A stretch of DNA of 64,000 nucleotides, from positions 248,001-312,000 of the forward strand of contig CP043652.1 in assembly GCA_014218215.1 (NCBI GenBank), written 5' to 3'. The notes under the pieces are model-generated. The model was not told the DNA's origin, did no database searches, and saw only the letters and a program-made list of their open reading frames with translations. Below are positions 34,279 through 42,972 of the stretch, piece after piece. How positions within the stretch are numbered: the first letter of the stretch is position 1; every line of letters starts with the position of its first letter. Made by a program: the position numbers and the translations under genes. This DNA comes from Geodermatophilaceae bacterium NBWT11 (GTDB lineage Bacteria; Actinomycetota; Actinomycetes; Mycobacteriales; Geodermatophilaceae).

Positions 34279-35022
34279 GTGCAGGGCTTCGGAGTGGACG
34301 TCGGTGGCAGTGGCATCAAGGGGTGCCTGGTCGACCTCGAGCGGGGTGAGCTGGTCGGGGAACGGGTGCGCATCCCCACCCCGCAACCCGCGCTCCCCGA
34401 CCCGGTCTACGACGTGATCGGCGACATCGTGGGCCAGTTCGGGTGGGAGGGACGCATCGGCGTCACGTACCCGGGCGTCATGAAGAGCGGCGTGGCCTAC
34501 ACCGCCGCCAACATGGACCCCACCTGGATCGGCACCGACATGGCCGCCGGTCTGGAGACCCGGATCCCGGGCACGGTGCAGACCCTCAACGACGCCGACG
34601 CCGCCGGGCTCGCCGAGATGGCCTACGGGGCCGGCAAGGGCCAGCGCGGCCTGGTCCTCATGCTCACCTTCGGCACCGGCATCGGCAGCGCGCTGTTCAT
34701 CGACGGCCGGCTGGTCCCCAACACCGAGTTCGGGCACATCGAGGTCGACGGGCACGACGGGGAGAAGGCCGCCTCGGCCGCCGCCCGCGAGCGCGAGGAC
34801 CTCTCCTACCCCGACTGGGCGAAGCGGGTCGACCGTTACCTGGACACCCTCGAGCGTGGGCTGTGGCCCGACCTCATCGTGGTCGGCGGCGGGGTGAGCA
34901 AGAAGGCGCACAAGTGGGTGCCGCTGCTGTCCACCCGCACCCGCGTCGTCCCCGCCCAGCTGCTCAACGACGCCGGCATCGTCGGCGCCGCTCTCGCCGC
35001 CGAGGAGCGCATCGGCCAGTAG
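34279..35022 (+). CDS. ppgK: Polyphosphate/ATP glucokinase PpgK (ROK family)
   Basis: A 247-residue ROK kinase phosphorylating glucose with polyphosphate or ATP. The phosphate-binding motif is GVDVGGSGIKGCLVD, the catalytic Asp is in TLNDADAAGLAE, the second phosphate loop is LTFGTGIGSALF, and the adenosine region is VVGGGVSKKAHK. It has the short actinobacterial length and the polyphosphate-type pattern TEFGHIEVDG. The GTG 34279 start is used. It lies just before sigA, as in mycobacteria. Confidence 0.93.
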   Translation: MQGFGVDVGGSGIKGCLVDLERGELVGERVRIPTPQPALPDPVYDVIGDIVGQFGWEGRIGVTYPGVMKSGVAYTAANMDPTWIGTDMAAGLETRIPGTVQTLNDADAAGLAEMAYGAGKGQRGLVLMLTFGTGIGSALFIDGRLVPNTEFGHIEVDGHDGEKAASAAAREREDLSYPDWAKRVDRYLDTLERGLWPDLIVVGGGVSKKAHKWVPLLSTRTRVVPAQLLNDAGIVGAALAAEERIGQ

Positions 35023-35182
35023 CCGGTGGTCCTCCCCCGGGGGACACCCGAGGCGGTGCCGTACCGCAACCGGTGGTGGCCTTCGTCACGCTCGTTACAC
35101 TGACAGCGCCGGCAACCGTCCTCGGTGGTGAGACCTCGGTCTCCCCGTGGCGGCGCCACCCCAGCACGGGAAGGGAAGTCGA

Positions 35183-36511
35183 GTGCCCGCCGCCAAGTCC
35201 GCAGCACCCTCCGTCGCACCCGTCGAGTCCGCTGCCGACGCAGCCGGCTCCACGACCACCCGGACCACGCGCTCCCCCGCCCGGAAGTCCAGCCGCACCA
35301 AGCCGACCATCTCGGCCTCCCCCGGCCAGGACCCGCCCGAGGGCACGGTGCTGACCGCCGTCACCACCCCCGAGGGCGCGGCTGCAGCCGTCGTCGCCGG
35401 CTCGACCGGGCTGACGCTGGACGCCGCCGCCGTCGTCGGCAAGGACGGCGTCGCCGAGGACAAGGACGACGACGAGACCGACGGCGGCACCGACACCGCC
35501 AAGGACGGCGCCCCCTCCACCGAGTTCGTCTGGGAGGACGAGGAGGAGTCCGAGGCGCTGCGCAAGGCGCGCAAGGACGCCGAGCTCACGGCCTCCGCCG
35601 ACTCGGTCCGCGCCTACCTCAAGCAGATCGGCAAGGTCGCGCTGCTCACCGCCGAGGAGGAGGTCGACCTCGCCAAGCGGATCGAGGCCGGGCTCTACGG
35701 CTCCGAGCGGCTCAAGCAGGTCGAGGCCGAGGGCACGAAGCTGACCCCGCAGATGCGCCGGGACCTCAACTGGATCACCCGGGACGGCGAACGGGCCAAG
35801 AACCACCTGCTGGAGGCGAACCTCCGTCTGGTGGTCTCGCTGGCCAAGCGGTACACCGGCCGCGGCATGGCCTTCCTGGACCTGATCCAGGAGGGCAACC
35901 TCGGGCTCATCCGCGCGGTGGAGAAGTTCGACTACACCAAGGGCTACAAGTTCTCCACGTACGCGACGTGGTGGATCCGCCAGGCGATCACCCGCGCGAT
36001 GGCCGACCAGGCGCGCACCATCCGCATCCCGGTGCACATGGTCGAGGTCATCAACAAGCTCGGCCGCATCCAGCGCGAGCTCCTGCAGGACCTGGGCCGC
36101 GAGCCCACGCCCGAGGAACTGGCCAAGGAGATGGACATCACCCCCGAAAAGGTGCTGGAGATCCAGCAGTACGCCCGGGAGCCGATCAGCCTCGACCAGA
36201 ACATCGGCGACGAGGGCGACAGCCAGCTCGGTGACTTCATCGAGGACTCCGAGGCCGTCGTCGCCGTCGACGCGGTCAGCTTCACCCTCATGCAGGACCA
36301 GCTGACCAACGTGCTGCAGACCCTGTCCGAGCGGGAGGCCGGCGTGGTCAAGCTGCGCTTCGGGCTCACCGACGGCCAGCCGCGGACCCTCGACGAGATC
36401 GGCCAGGTCTACGGGGTCACCCGGGAGCGGATCCGCCAGATCGAGTCCAAGACGATGTCCAAGCTGCGCCACCCCAGCCGTTCCCAGGTGCTCCGCGACT
36501 ACCTGGACTGA
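35183..36511 (+). CDS. sigA: Principal RNA polymerase sigma factor SigA (HrdB/RpoD type)
   Basis: A 442-residue group 1 sigma factor. A long Ala/Lys/Asp-rich region 1.1 extension (1-135) precedes region 1.2 ([20 protein letters not shown]), region 2 ([18 protein letters not shown] and [18 protein letters not shown]), region 3 ([20 protein letters not shown]) and region 4 ([20 protein letters not shown]). I chose GTG 35183, preceded by AAGGGAAG at suitable spacing. TACACT at 35096-35101 is a candidate -10 element without a clear -35. The stop is followed at once by copy B of the hairpin repeat. Confidence 0.96.
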   Translation: MPAAKSAAPSVAPVESAADAAGSTTTRTTRSPARKSSRTKPTISASPGQDPPEGTVLTAVTTPEGAAAAVVAGSTGLTLDAAAVVGKDGVAEDKDDDETDGGTDTAKDGAPSTEFVWEDEEESEALRKARKDAELTASADSVRAYLKQIGKVALLTAEEEVDLAKRIEAGLYGSERLKQVEAEGTKLTPQMRRDLNWITRDGERAKNHLLEANLRLVVSLAKRYTGRGMAFLDLIQEGNLGLIRAVEKFDYTKGYKFSTYATWWIRQAITRAMADQARTIRIPVHMVEVINKLGRIQRELLQDLGREPTPEELAKEMDITPEKVLEIQQYAREPISLDQNIGDEGDSQLGDFIEDSEAVVAVDAVSFTLMQDQLTNVLQTLSEREAGVVKLRFGLTDGQPRTLDEIGQVYGVTRERIRQIESKTMSKLRHPSRSQVLRDYLD

Positions 36512-36512
36512 G

Positions 36513-36579
36513 GAAGGACCCCTCCGCCCCCCAGCCGACGCTCCGCGCCGGCCGGGGCCCTGCGGAGGGGCCGTTCCAG
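36513..36579 (+). repeat. Intergenic hairpin repeat, copy B (terminator after sigA)
   Basis: A 67-base element beginning two bases after the sigA stop codon. It opens with GAAGGACCCC and ends GGGGCCGTTCCAG, as copy A does. The outer 9-base stem pairs 36519-36527 with 36562-36570. Its inner five stem bases (tccgc/gcgga) differ from copy A (ggtgc/gcacc) on both arms together. Most likely a transcription terminator for sigA. Confidence 0.65.
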
Positions 36580-36925
36580 TCGCTCCCGACGGGTGAGGGC
36601 GGTCCGGGTTGGGACGACGGTGCACGGGTATCGGCGTACCGTGGGAGGGGTCAGCAGAGCAGCGGACCCCGCGTCGACCCCCTGGGTCGGCGGACCACAG
36701 ATCCATCCCGCACGTGCACCACGAACACCCTGTAGGACCACCAAGTCCAGCGACGTCCCCTGCTCACCCGCTCCAGCACGACGGCCCACCGGGCCCCGAC
36801 AGACCGCGATCGGCGAGTCGGGATCCAACTGGGTCGGATCGGGAACACCGGGGGCCATCCTGGCGCTGTGCAGGAGGCCGATCCGCAAGCGCGGGTCCGT
36901 GCGGTAGAGAGCGAGTGATGACCAG
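36580..36925. other. 346-bp non-coding leader upstream of the DUF7455 gene
   Basis: No open frame here has the third-position GC bias of the neighbours. The only sizeable frame (36593-36907, plus) has mixed codon ends and no recognisable sequence. Near the 3' end, GGAACACC at 36842-36849 begins a 34-base stretch matching the sigB upstream promoter-like region (42801-42835) at 29 positions with one gap. It may be the promoter and long leader of the DUF7455 gene. Several short complementary segments could fold, but I see no known RNA family. Confidence 0.5.
36842..36875 (+). promoter_or_regulatory. Possible ECF-type promoter shared with sigB
   Basis: GGAACA at 36842 is followed by a segment resembling the sigB upstream site, including an identical GTGCAGGA at its end. 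The -10-like position reads GCTG rather than CGTT, with spacing one base shorter, so activity as a SigE/SigH-type promoter is uncertain. Confidence 0.25.
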
Positions 36926-37141
36926 ATGACCGAGACCCTGACGACGAGCCCGCCCACCGACGACCTGGTCGTGCCCTTCCACTGTGACCGCTGCGGGGCA
37001 CTCGCCAAGGTGCGGGTGGTCCTCCCCAGTGGCAGCGACCTCGTCTTCTGCGGGCACCACGCCCGTGAGTACGACGCCAAGCTCCGCGACCTGTCCGCCG
37101 ACATCATCGACGCAGACAGCGAGCAGCCCGTCTCCAGCTGA
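36926..37141 (+). CDS. DUF7455 family small protein
   Basis: A 71-residue protein. The core is FHCDRCGALAKVRVVLPSGS then LVFCGHHAREYDAKL: a CxxC pair and a CxHH cluster suggest a bound zinc ion. The C-terminus is acidic. The family is restricted to actinobacteria and typically sits between sigA and neighbouring housekeeping genes; no function is known to me. The ATG 36926 lies after a long leader. A 17-base hairpin (37182-37238) follows. Confidence 0.82.
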   Translation: MTETLTTSPPTDDLVVPFHCDRCGALAKVRVVLPSGSDLVFCGHHAREYDAKLRDLSADIIDADSEQPVSS

Positions 37142-37181
37142 TCGAGACGCTATCGTCGCCACCAGCGATGGAGCTCTCACC

Positions 37182-37238
37182 TGACGACGCCGCCGGCGCT
37201 CCGATCCCCACCAGGGTCGGGCACCGGCGGCGTCGTCA
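37182..37238 (+). terminator. Hairpin terminator after the DUF7455 gene
   Basis: Arms 37182-37198 and 37222-37238 pair over 17 bases with one mismatch, enclosing a 23-base loop. It isolates the DUF7455 gene from the VanW-type gene starting at 37284. Confidence 0.7.
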
Positions 37239-37283
37239 CGCTCAGGGTGTGTCCCTGGACCAGATCGAGGCGGAGAACACCCG

Positions 37284-39650
37284 ATGAGCGACCCGAACCC
37301 CCGCGACGGCGACCAGCCGGAGCAGGAGCCGGTGGCCGACGCCCCGTCCGCCCAGGACGAGGACAGCACCCAGCGCCTCGCGGCCGACGGAACCGTGGGC
37401 TCCGCCCGACCCGGCACCCCCGAGGCCCCGGCCGCACCCCGGCCTGCCGCTGCCGTCCCCCCGGTGCAGCAGCTCCCGCTGTCGCCCCGACGCCGCTCCC
37501 GCGACGAGCCCGCGCCCACGCCGGTCCCGGTCGAGCAGCTGCCCACCAGCGAGCTCCCGTCCGCCCGCCCGGCCGACGCGACCGTCGAGGCCGGCCCGAC
37601 GGACGTGGCGGAGGAGACCCCCGCCCCGGTCCCGGCGCGGCCCGCCGGCCCGGTGATCCCCGAGCGCGAGGACGACGACGCCCCCACCGCGGTGGTCCCG
37701 GCGGCGGTCGTCCCGGCCGGCATCTTCGACGACGGACCGCGCGAGCCCGACGAGGACCCGACGGACGAGGACGACGCGACCACCGTCGTCCCGGCCGCGG
37801 CCGACACCCCACCCCCTGCTCCTCCGGTCGAGGACGACGGCACCGCCGACGAGCCGGGCCGACGCTGGTGGAAGCGGCCCGCGGTGCTCGCTCCCGTCGG
37901 CCTGCTGGTGGTCCTCGGCGTCGCGTACGGCGCCGACCTGCTGGTGGCCGGTGACGACGTGCCCCGCAACACCGTGGTGGCCGGCGTCGACATCGGCGGG
38001 ATGTCGCCCGTGGCCGCTGCCGACACCCTCACCGCCGACCTGGCGCCGCGCGTCACCGCCGACCACGTGATCGTCGCCGACGACGTCCAGGGCGTCCTCT
38101 CCCCCGCGACCGCCGGCATCACCCTGGACGTCGACGCCACGGTGGACGCTGCGGGCGGTCAGCCGCTGAACCCGTGGACCCGCCTGACCTCGCTGTTCGG
38201 CGATCGGCAGGTCACCCCGGTGGTCACCGGGGACGAGACCGCGCTCGACGCCCAGCTCGAGCAGTTCGCCGGCGGGGTCGACCGCGCCCCCAGCGACGCC
38301 ACCATCGCCGTGGAGGGCACCACCGCCTCCGTCGTCCCCGCCGTGACCGGCCGGATGCTCGACCGGGCCGGCGCCGCCGACGCGGTCACCGAGGCGCTGG
38401 CCTCCGGCGGAGACCCGGAGACCCCGATCGAGCTGCCGGTGGAGACCACCGACGTCCTGGTGCACGAGGACGCCGCCCAGCAGGCCCTCGACCAGACCGT
38501 GACCCCCGCGCTGTCGGGACCGGTCACCGTGGTCGGCGACGACGGCAGCGCCAGCGCGGAGGTCGGCGTCGAGGCCATCGCCGGCGCGCTGGTCTTCACC
38601 GGCCAGGAGGACGGCTCCCTGGCCGTGACCCTGGACCCGGCGGCCCTGCAGGCGTCCCTCGGTGACGAGCTCGGCGAGTTCGGCACCCCGGCCCAGGACG
38701 CGGAGTTCCAGGTCACCGGCAACGCCATCGCCGTCGTCCCCTCCGTGGACGGCACCGGCATCGACCCCACCGTGCTGGCCGGGCAGCTGCTGCCCGTGCT
38801 CACCCAGCCCGCCCCCCGACAGGTCACGGCGACCCTGGGCCCGGTGCCGGCGGACTTCACCACCGACGAGGCCAACGCACTCGGCATCACCGAGCAGATC
38901 AGCACCTTCACCACGAACTTCACCAACTCGGCCAGCGGCACCAACATCCGCGTCGTGGCCGGCGAGGTCGACGGTGCGGTCGTGCTGCCCGGGGACACCT
39001 TCAGCCTGAACGGCTACACCGGCCCCCGCGGCGAGGCCGAGGGCTACGTGCCCGCCGGCGTGATCAACAACGGTGAGTTCACCCAGGCGGTCGGCGGGGG
39101 CATCAGCCAGTTCGCCACCACGATGTTCAACGCCGTGTTCTTCGCCGGGCTCGAGGACGTCTTCCACAAGCCGCACAGCTACTACATCAGCCGCTACCCG
39201 GCCGGCCGCGAGGCCACCGTGTACTACGACTCGATCGACCTGTCCTGGCGCAACGACAGCCCGACCGGGGTCTACGTGCAGGCGGTCTGGCAGCCCGGCG
39301 CCCTCACGGTCACGTTCTGGGGCACCCAGCGCTACGAGATCGAGTCGGTCAGCAGCGACCGGTACAACGTGCGCACCCCGGTGGTCCAGGAGAAGCCCGA
39401 CGACGGCAACTGCTCCCCGCAGGGCGGCGCCAACGGGTTCGACATCACCGTCACCCGGGTGTTCAAGGACCCCGCGACCGGTCAGCAGATCCGCACCGAG
39501 GACTTCCAGACGCGGTACGCGGCCGAGCCGGTCATCCGGTGCATCCCGGTCGCGCCCCCCGCTGCACCGGAGTCCACCGCTCCGGCGGCACCGGCCACCC
39601 CGGCCGGACGACGTCCGGTGCGCCCCCGCGCGGTCGGGGTCACCAGCTGA
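37284..39650 (+). CDS. VanW family protein with peptidoglycan-binding-like domains
   Basis: A 788-residue membrane-anchored protein. The first ~190 residues are a disordered acidic/Pro-rich cytosolic tail (many Asp, Glu, Pro). One membrane helix follows (about 200-222, AVLAPVGLLVVLGVAYGADLL). The outside part contains two or three repeats of the PG_binding_4/YoaR-like type (NTVVAGVDIGGMSPVAAADT is the opening unit). The C-terminal VanW domain (about 545-760) shows SLNGYTGPRGEAEGYVPAG, QAVGGGISQFATTMFNAVFF and SYYISRYPAGREATVYYDS. VanW proteins occur in some vancomycin-resistance clusters and in envelope loci; the biochemical role is unsettled. A hairpin (39652-39684) follows. Confidence 0.88.
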   Translation: MSDPNPRDGDQPEQEPVADAPSAQDEDSTQRLAADGTVGSARPGTPEAPAAPRPAAAVPPVQQLPLSPRRRSRDEPAPTPVPVEQLPTSELPSARPADATVEAGPTDVAEETPAPVPARPAGPVIPEREDDDAPTAVVPAAVVPAGIFDDGPREPDEDPTDEDDATTVVPAAADTPPPAPPVEDDGTADEPGRRWWKRPAVLAPVGLLVVLGVAYGADLLVAGDDVPRNTVVAGVDIGGMSPVAAADTLTADLAPRVTADHVIVADDVQGVLSPATAGITLDVDATVDAAGGQPLNPWTRLTSLFGDRQVTPVVTGDETALDAQLEQFAGGVDRAPSDATIAVEGTTASVVPAVTGRMLDRAGAADAVTEALASGGDPETPIELPVETTDVLVHEDAAQQALDQTVTPALSGPVTVVGDDGSASAEVGVEAIAGALVFTGQEDGSLAVTLDPAALQASLGDELGEFGTPAQDAEFQVTGNAIAVVPSVDGTGIDPTVLAGQLLPVLTQPAPRQVTATLGPVPADFTTDEANALGITEQISTFTTNFTNSASGTNIRVVAGEVDGAVVLPGDTFSLNGYTGPRGEAEGYVPAGVINNGEFTQAVGGGISQFATTMFNAVFFAGLEDVFHKPHSYYISRYPAGREATVYYDSIDLSWRNDSPTGVYVQAVWQPGALTVTFWGTQRYEIESVSSDRYNVRTPVVQEKPDDGNCSPQGGANGFDITVTRVFKDPATGQQIRTEDFQTRYAAEPVIRCIPVAPPAAPESTAPAAPATPAGRRPVRPRAVGVTS

Positions 39651-39651
39651 C

Positions 39652-39684
39652 CCGTCCGGGTGGGCGTGGCGACACGCCGGACGG
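39652..39684 (+). terminator. Interrupted hairpin after the VanW-type gene
   Basis: An outer 6-base stem (39652-39657 with 39679-39684) and an inner 6-base stem (39663-39668 with 39673-39678) stack with a five-base bulge on one side and a gcga loop. It immediately follows the stop codon. Confidence 0.5.
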
Positions 39685-39706
39685 TTGGCCCGTGCACACT
39701 GGTGCG

Positions 39707-40798
39707 GTGGCGACCGTCCTCCCTCCCGGGTCCCCGGTGGACGGCGACCTGCCCGAACACCCGGACACGGGGCTGACCGCCACGGCCGGTGGCGCCACCC
39801 GGGTCGACGCCCCGCCCACCGTGGCCCGCAGCTGGCACCCCCGTGACCTGGTGGCCATGGTCACCGCACCGGTCCGGGTGCCGCTGCAGGTGCTCGGAAA
39901 GACCATCGCCAAGGCCTGGCACGACCGCATCCTGGGGCTGAGCGCCGAGGCGTCGTTCTGGCAGGTGCTGTCGGTCCCGCCGCTGCTCATCGGACTGCTC
40001 GGCTCGCTGGGCTACCTCGGGGTGTTCATCGGGGACAGCGCGGTCACCGAGATCGAGGACCGGCTCGTGGACCTCGCCTCGGAGGCACTGACCCCCACGG
40101 TCGTGGAGACCCTCGTCCAGCCGACGCTGACCGACATCCTCGGGTCGGGTCGGCTCGACGTGGTCAGCGTCGGGTTCCTGCTGTCGCTCTGGGCCGGGTC
40201 GTCGGCGACGGCGACGTTCGTCAACACCATCGTCATCGCCTACGACCAGCGCGACGTCCGCGGCCCGATCCGCACCCGGCTCATGGCCCTGGGGCTGTTC
40301 GTCGTGGGCCTGCTGGTCGCCGTGCTGTCCCTGCCCCTGCTGGTGCTGGGTCGCACGGCCCTGGTCGCGCTGCTGCCGGTCGGCTGGCAGGACACCGCGA
40401 CCGTGCTGGTCAACGCCGTCTACTGGCCGCTGGTCCTGGTGCTGCTGGTGATCGTGCTGACCAGCCTCTACCACGTGGCCCTGCCCCGGCGGCTGCCGTG
40501 GCTGCGGCACCTGCTGGGGGCCGTGTTCGCGGTGGCGTTCTTCATCGCCGCGGCGCTGCTGCTGCGCACCTACGTGGCCGACATCCTCACCACCGCGCTC
40601 CCCTACGGCGCGCTGGCCGCGCCCATCGCGGCGCTGCTGTTCTGCTTCTTCCTCGGCATGTCGATCCTGCTGGGCGCCGAGCTCAACGCCACCGTCGAGG
40701 CCCGCTGGCCGGCCGGCCAGCGCCGGCACGACCGCCGCCGACGCCGCCGCCGCGCCGCCAAGATCCAGCTCGAGGCCCGCAAGATGGGCTTGCGCTAG
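39707..40798 (+). CDS. YihY/virulence factor BrkB family membrane protein
   Basis: A 363-residue protein with six membrane helices and an Arg-rich C-terminal tail (RRHDRRRRRRRAAK). The family pattern is visible: LSAEASFWQVLSVPPLLIGL in helix 1, LWAGSSATATFVNTIVIAYD in the middle and YHVALPRRLPWLRHLLGAVF later. These proteins were once called RNase BN in error; their transport or lipid role is unproven. GTG 39707 is used; GTG 39692 is possible. Its stop is two bases from the convergent DUF3039 gene, and both stops lie in an A/T-rich palindrome. Confidence 0.88.
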   Translation: MATVLPPGSPVDGDLPEHPDTGLTATAGGATRVDAPPTVARSWHPRDLVAMVTAPVRVPLQVLGKTIAKAWHDRILGLSAEASFWQVLSVPPLLIGLLGSLGYLGVFIGDSAVTEIEDRLVDLASEALTPTVVETLVQPTLTDILGSGRLDVVSVGFLLSLWAGSSATATFVNTIVIAYDQRDVRGPIRTRLMALGLFVVGLLVAVLSLPLLVLGRTALVALLPVGWQDTATVLVNAVYWPLVLVLLVIVLTSLYHVALPRRLPWLRHLLGAVFAVAFFIAAALLLRTYVADILTTALPYGALAAPIAALLFCFFLGMSILLGAELNATVEARWPAGQRRHDRRRRRRRAAKIQLEARKMGLR

Positions 40799-40813
40799 CT
40801 CATTTTTTGAGCT
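40797..40813. terminator. A/T-rich palindrome spanning two convergent stop codons
   Basis: The arms agctca (40797-40802) and tgagct (40808-40813) enclose five Ts. The element covers the end of the YihY stop and the stop of the DUF3039 gene, including its two terminal AAA lysine codons. It is markedly A/T-rich for this genome and may form a small bidirectional terminator; the stem is only six bases. Confidence 0.4.
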
Positions 40814-41024
40814 GGGCGTAGACCTCCTTGCAGGGCTCGCACACCGGGCTGCCGGGCTTGGCGCTCTTGGTGACCGGGAAGACCTCGCCGCACAGGGCCT
40901 CGACCATGGTGCCCATGACCGCGCTCTCGGCGATCTTGTTCTTCTTGACGTAGTGGAAGACCTCGGGCCCCTGGTCGGTGCTGGAGTCGCGGACGTCGGG
41001 CCGCTCGAGGATCTCGGTGCTCAC
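40800..41024 (-). CDS. DUF3039 family small protein
   Basis: A 74-residue protein of the actinobacterial DUF3039 family: FHYVKKNKIAESAVMGTMVE, then ALCGEVFPVTKSAKPGSPVCEPCKEVY. The Cys residues (CG...CEPC) suggest a zinc-binding site. The protein ends in two lysines encoded by AAA AAA, unusual codons here. GTG 41024 is the start. It follows the terminator of the DUF3099 gene and so likely has its own promoter in 41025-41090. Confidence 0.87.
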   Translation of the reverse strand: MSTEILERPDVRDSSTDQGPEVFHYVKKNKIAESAVMGTMVEALCGEVFPVTKSAKPGSPVCEPCKEVYAQLKK

Positions 41025-41090
41025 GGTGTGCTCCCTGCGTGGGTGGTGGTGGCCTGCCCGCCCATGATGGCAGCCGGGCCGGGGACGACG

Positions 41091-41122
41091 GAGGGGCCGC
41101 ACCCGGTCGGGTGCGGCCCCTC
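41091..41122 (-). terminator. Hairpin terminator after the DUF3099 gene
   Basis: Arms 41091-41104 and 41109-41122 pair perfectly over 14 bases around ggtc. It lies 33 bases beyond the DUF3099 stop on the minus strand. Confidence 0.8.
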
Positions 41123-41154
41123 GGCCGTGCGGTGCAGTGGTGCCGGCGGGTGTC

Positions 41155-41493
41155 TCAGCCGTCGATGACCCGGCCGGCGCTGGGCCGGCTCTCCAGGATC
41201 CGGTCGGGCGCGGGGACCTTGTACCGGTTGACGTCGAGCTTCTTCTTCGGCGGCCGGTCGTTGGCCATCACCACCGCGATCCACGGCAGCACCGTGCCCA
41301 GCACCGCGAACACGGCCATGAGCCAGACGGTCTGGTAGAAGACGCAGGCGAGCACCAAGCTCACCATGCGGATGAGCATCGTGACGACGTACCGCTTCTT
41401 GCGGGCGTCGTGCTGGTCGGCGCGACTCGGCTCGGCCTCGGTGATGAGGACCGGCTCGGACGAGCGGTTCGTGTGCTGCTGGCTCGAGGCCAC
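41155..41493 (-). CDS. DUF3099 family membrane protein
   Basis: A 112-residue protein with a polar N-terminus (SSEPVLITEAEPSRADQH), two membrane helices (about 38-82, YVVTMLIRMVSLVLACVFYQ and AVFAVLGTVLPWIAVVMAND) and a basic cytosolic tail (RPPKKKLDVNRYK). This is the DUF3099 layout. GTG 41493 is chosen because GGGAAG lies six bases before it, whereas the GTG at 41499 would abut it. It resides between sigA and sigB as in mycobacteria. Function unknown. Confidence 0.85.
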   Translation of the reverse strand: MASSQQHTNRSSEPVLITEAEPSRADQHDARKKRYVVTMLIRMVSLVLACVFYQTVWLMAVFAVLGTVLPWIAVVMANDRPPKKKLDVNRYKVPAPDRILESRPSAGRVIDG

Positions 41494-41661
41494 GGACACC
41501 TTCCCTGTCGCTGGCCGGGGTGATCGGGTGGACGCGGGTCGGCGTCGGGCACGTGGTGTGCGGGCGACCGGCCCCGGAGCTCCCCGGCTCCTGTGGCCCA
41601 TCGTGCCACCGTGTCCCGGGACGTGCAGCCACCCGGGTGCCAACGGCGCTTCCGCTGGCCC

Positions 41662-42258
41662 TCAGGCCGTGGGGTCCCCTGCCTTGGCGGCCTTCGCCGC
41701 GGCCTTCACCTGCTGCTTGAACGCCCGGACCTCCCCCAGCGACACCGGGTCGGTGACGTCGGCCACCGAGCGCCGGGCGCCGTCGTCCCCGTAGTCGCCG
41801 GCGGCCTCGCGCCAGCCGGGCGGGGTGACGCCGTACTGCTTGCCCAGCAGCGCCACCAGGATCTTCGCCTTCTGCGCCCCGAAGCCGGGCAGCTCGCCGA
41901 TCCGCCGGAGCAGGGTGGCGCCGTCCGGGACGTCGCCCCAGAGGCCCTCGGCCCGGCCGTCGTACCGCTCCACGAGCAGCCGGCACACCGCCTGGGTGCG
42001 CTCGGCCATCGAGCCGGGGTAGCGGTGCACGGCGGGCGGGCCGGTGAAGACCTCCTTGAGGCGTTCGGGCGCGACCTCCGCCAGGTCCTGCGCCGACAGG
42101 GTCGACACCCCCAGCCGCTGGGCGAGCAGCGCCGGCCCGGCGAAGGCCCGCTCCATCGGGAACTGCTGGTCCAGCAGCATCCCCAGCACGAGCGCGAGGG
42201 GGTCGCGGCCGAGGAGCTCGTCCGCGGCGGGGTCCTGGGCGATCCGGATGTCGGGCAC
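41662..42258 (-). CDS. HhH-GPD type base-excision DNA glycosylase-like protein
   Basis: A 198-residue protein of the HhH-GPD superfamily (endonuclease III/AlkA/MutY fold). The helix-hairpin-helix is [19 protein letters not shown]. The N-terminal helix bundle includes [20 protein letters not shown]. The usual catalytic Asp is not obvious in the GDYGDD stretch after the hairpin, so activity is uncertain. There is no iron-sulfur cluster. RefSeq-style naming for such proteins is 'HhH-GPD-type base excision DNA repair protein'. It is divergent from dtd by 42 bases, with GTG 42258 as start. Confidence 0.8.
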   Translation of the reverse strand: MPDIRIAQDPAADELLGRDPLALVLGMLLDQQFPMERAFAGPALLAQRLGVSTLSAQDLAEVAPERLKEVFTGPPAVHRYPGSMAERTQAVCRLLVERYDGRAEGLWGDVPDGATLLRRIGELPGFGAQKAKILVALLGKQYGVTPPGWREAAGDYGDDGARRSVADVTDPVSLGEVRAFKQQVKAAAKAAKAGDPTA

Positions 42259-42300
42259 CCCGTCATCCTGCCGTGTCGCCGTCCCGGCAGGATCGGGTCC

Positions 42301-42732
<432 letters not shown>

Positions 42733-42800
42733 AGCGGGTCGTGTCTGGGCACAGGGTGGCCAGCGACACCCTGGCCGTCAGCTGTGAACGTGGTCGGCCA

Positions 42801-42827
42801 GGAACACCAGGGGGCGTTCCCGCCGTT
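42801..42827 (+). promoter_or_regulatory. Predicted ECF-sigma (SigE/SigH/SigR-type) promoter of sigB
   Basis: GGAAC at 42801-42805 and CGTT at 42824-42827 are separated so that 19 bases lie between GGAAC and GTT, matching the GGAACA-N17-CGTT consensus of actinobacterial stress ECF sigma factors. Transcription would start near 42835, leaving a leader of about 135 bases before the sigB GTG. In mycobacteria sigB is known to be under SigE/SigH control, so a promoter here is expected. Confidence 0.5.
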
Positions 42828-42972
42828 GTGCAGGACGTACCACACGGGGTGAGAACCCCGCGGAGGCACCCGCCGGGAGGTGGGCGGACCGGTCCCCCGG
42901 TCGACACGCCCGGCAGGACCGCCAGCACCACCGGCGGACATCCGACCCCAGAGGCAAGGACGAAGACACATC

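Noticed and set aside
36593-36907. A 104-codon plus frame between sigA and the DUF7455 gene
   Set aside because: Third codon positions are not G/C-biased like the neighbours and no motif is visible.
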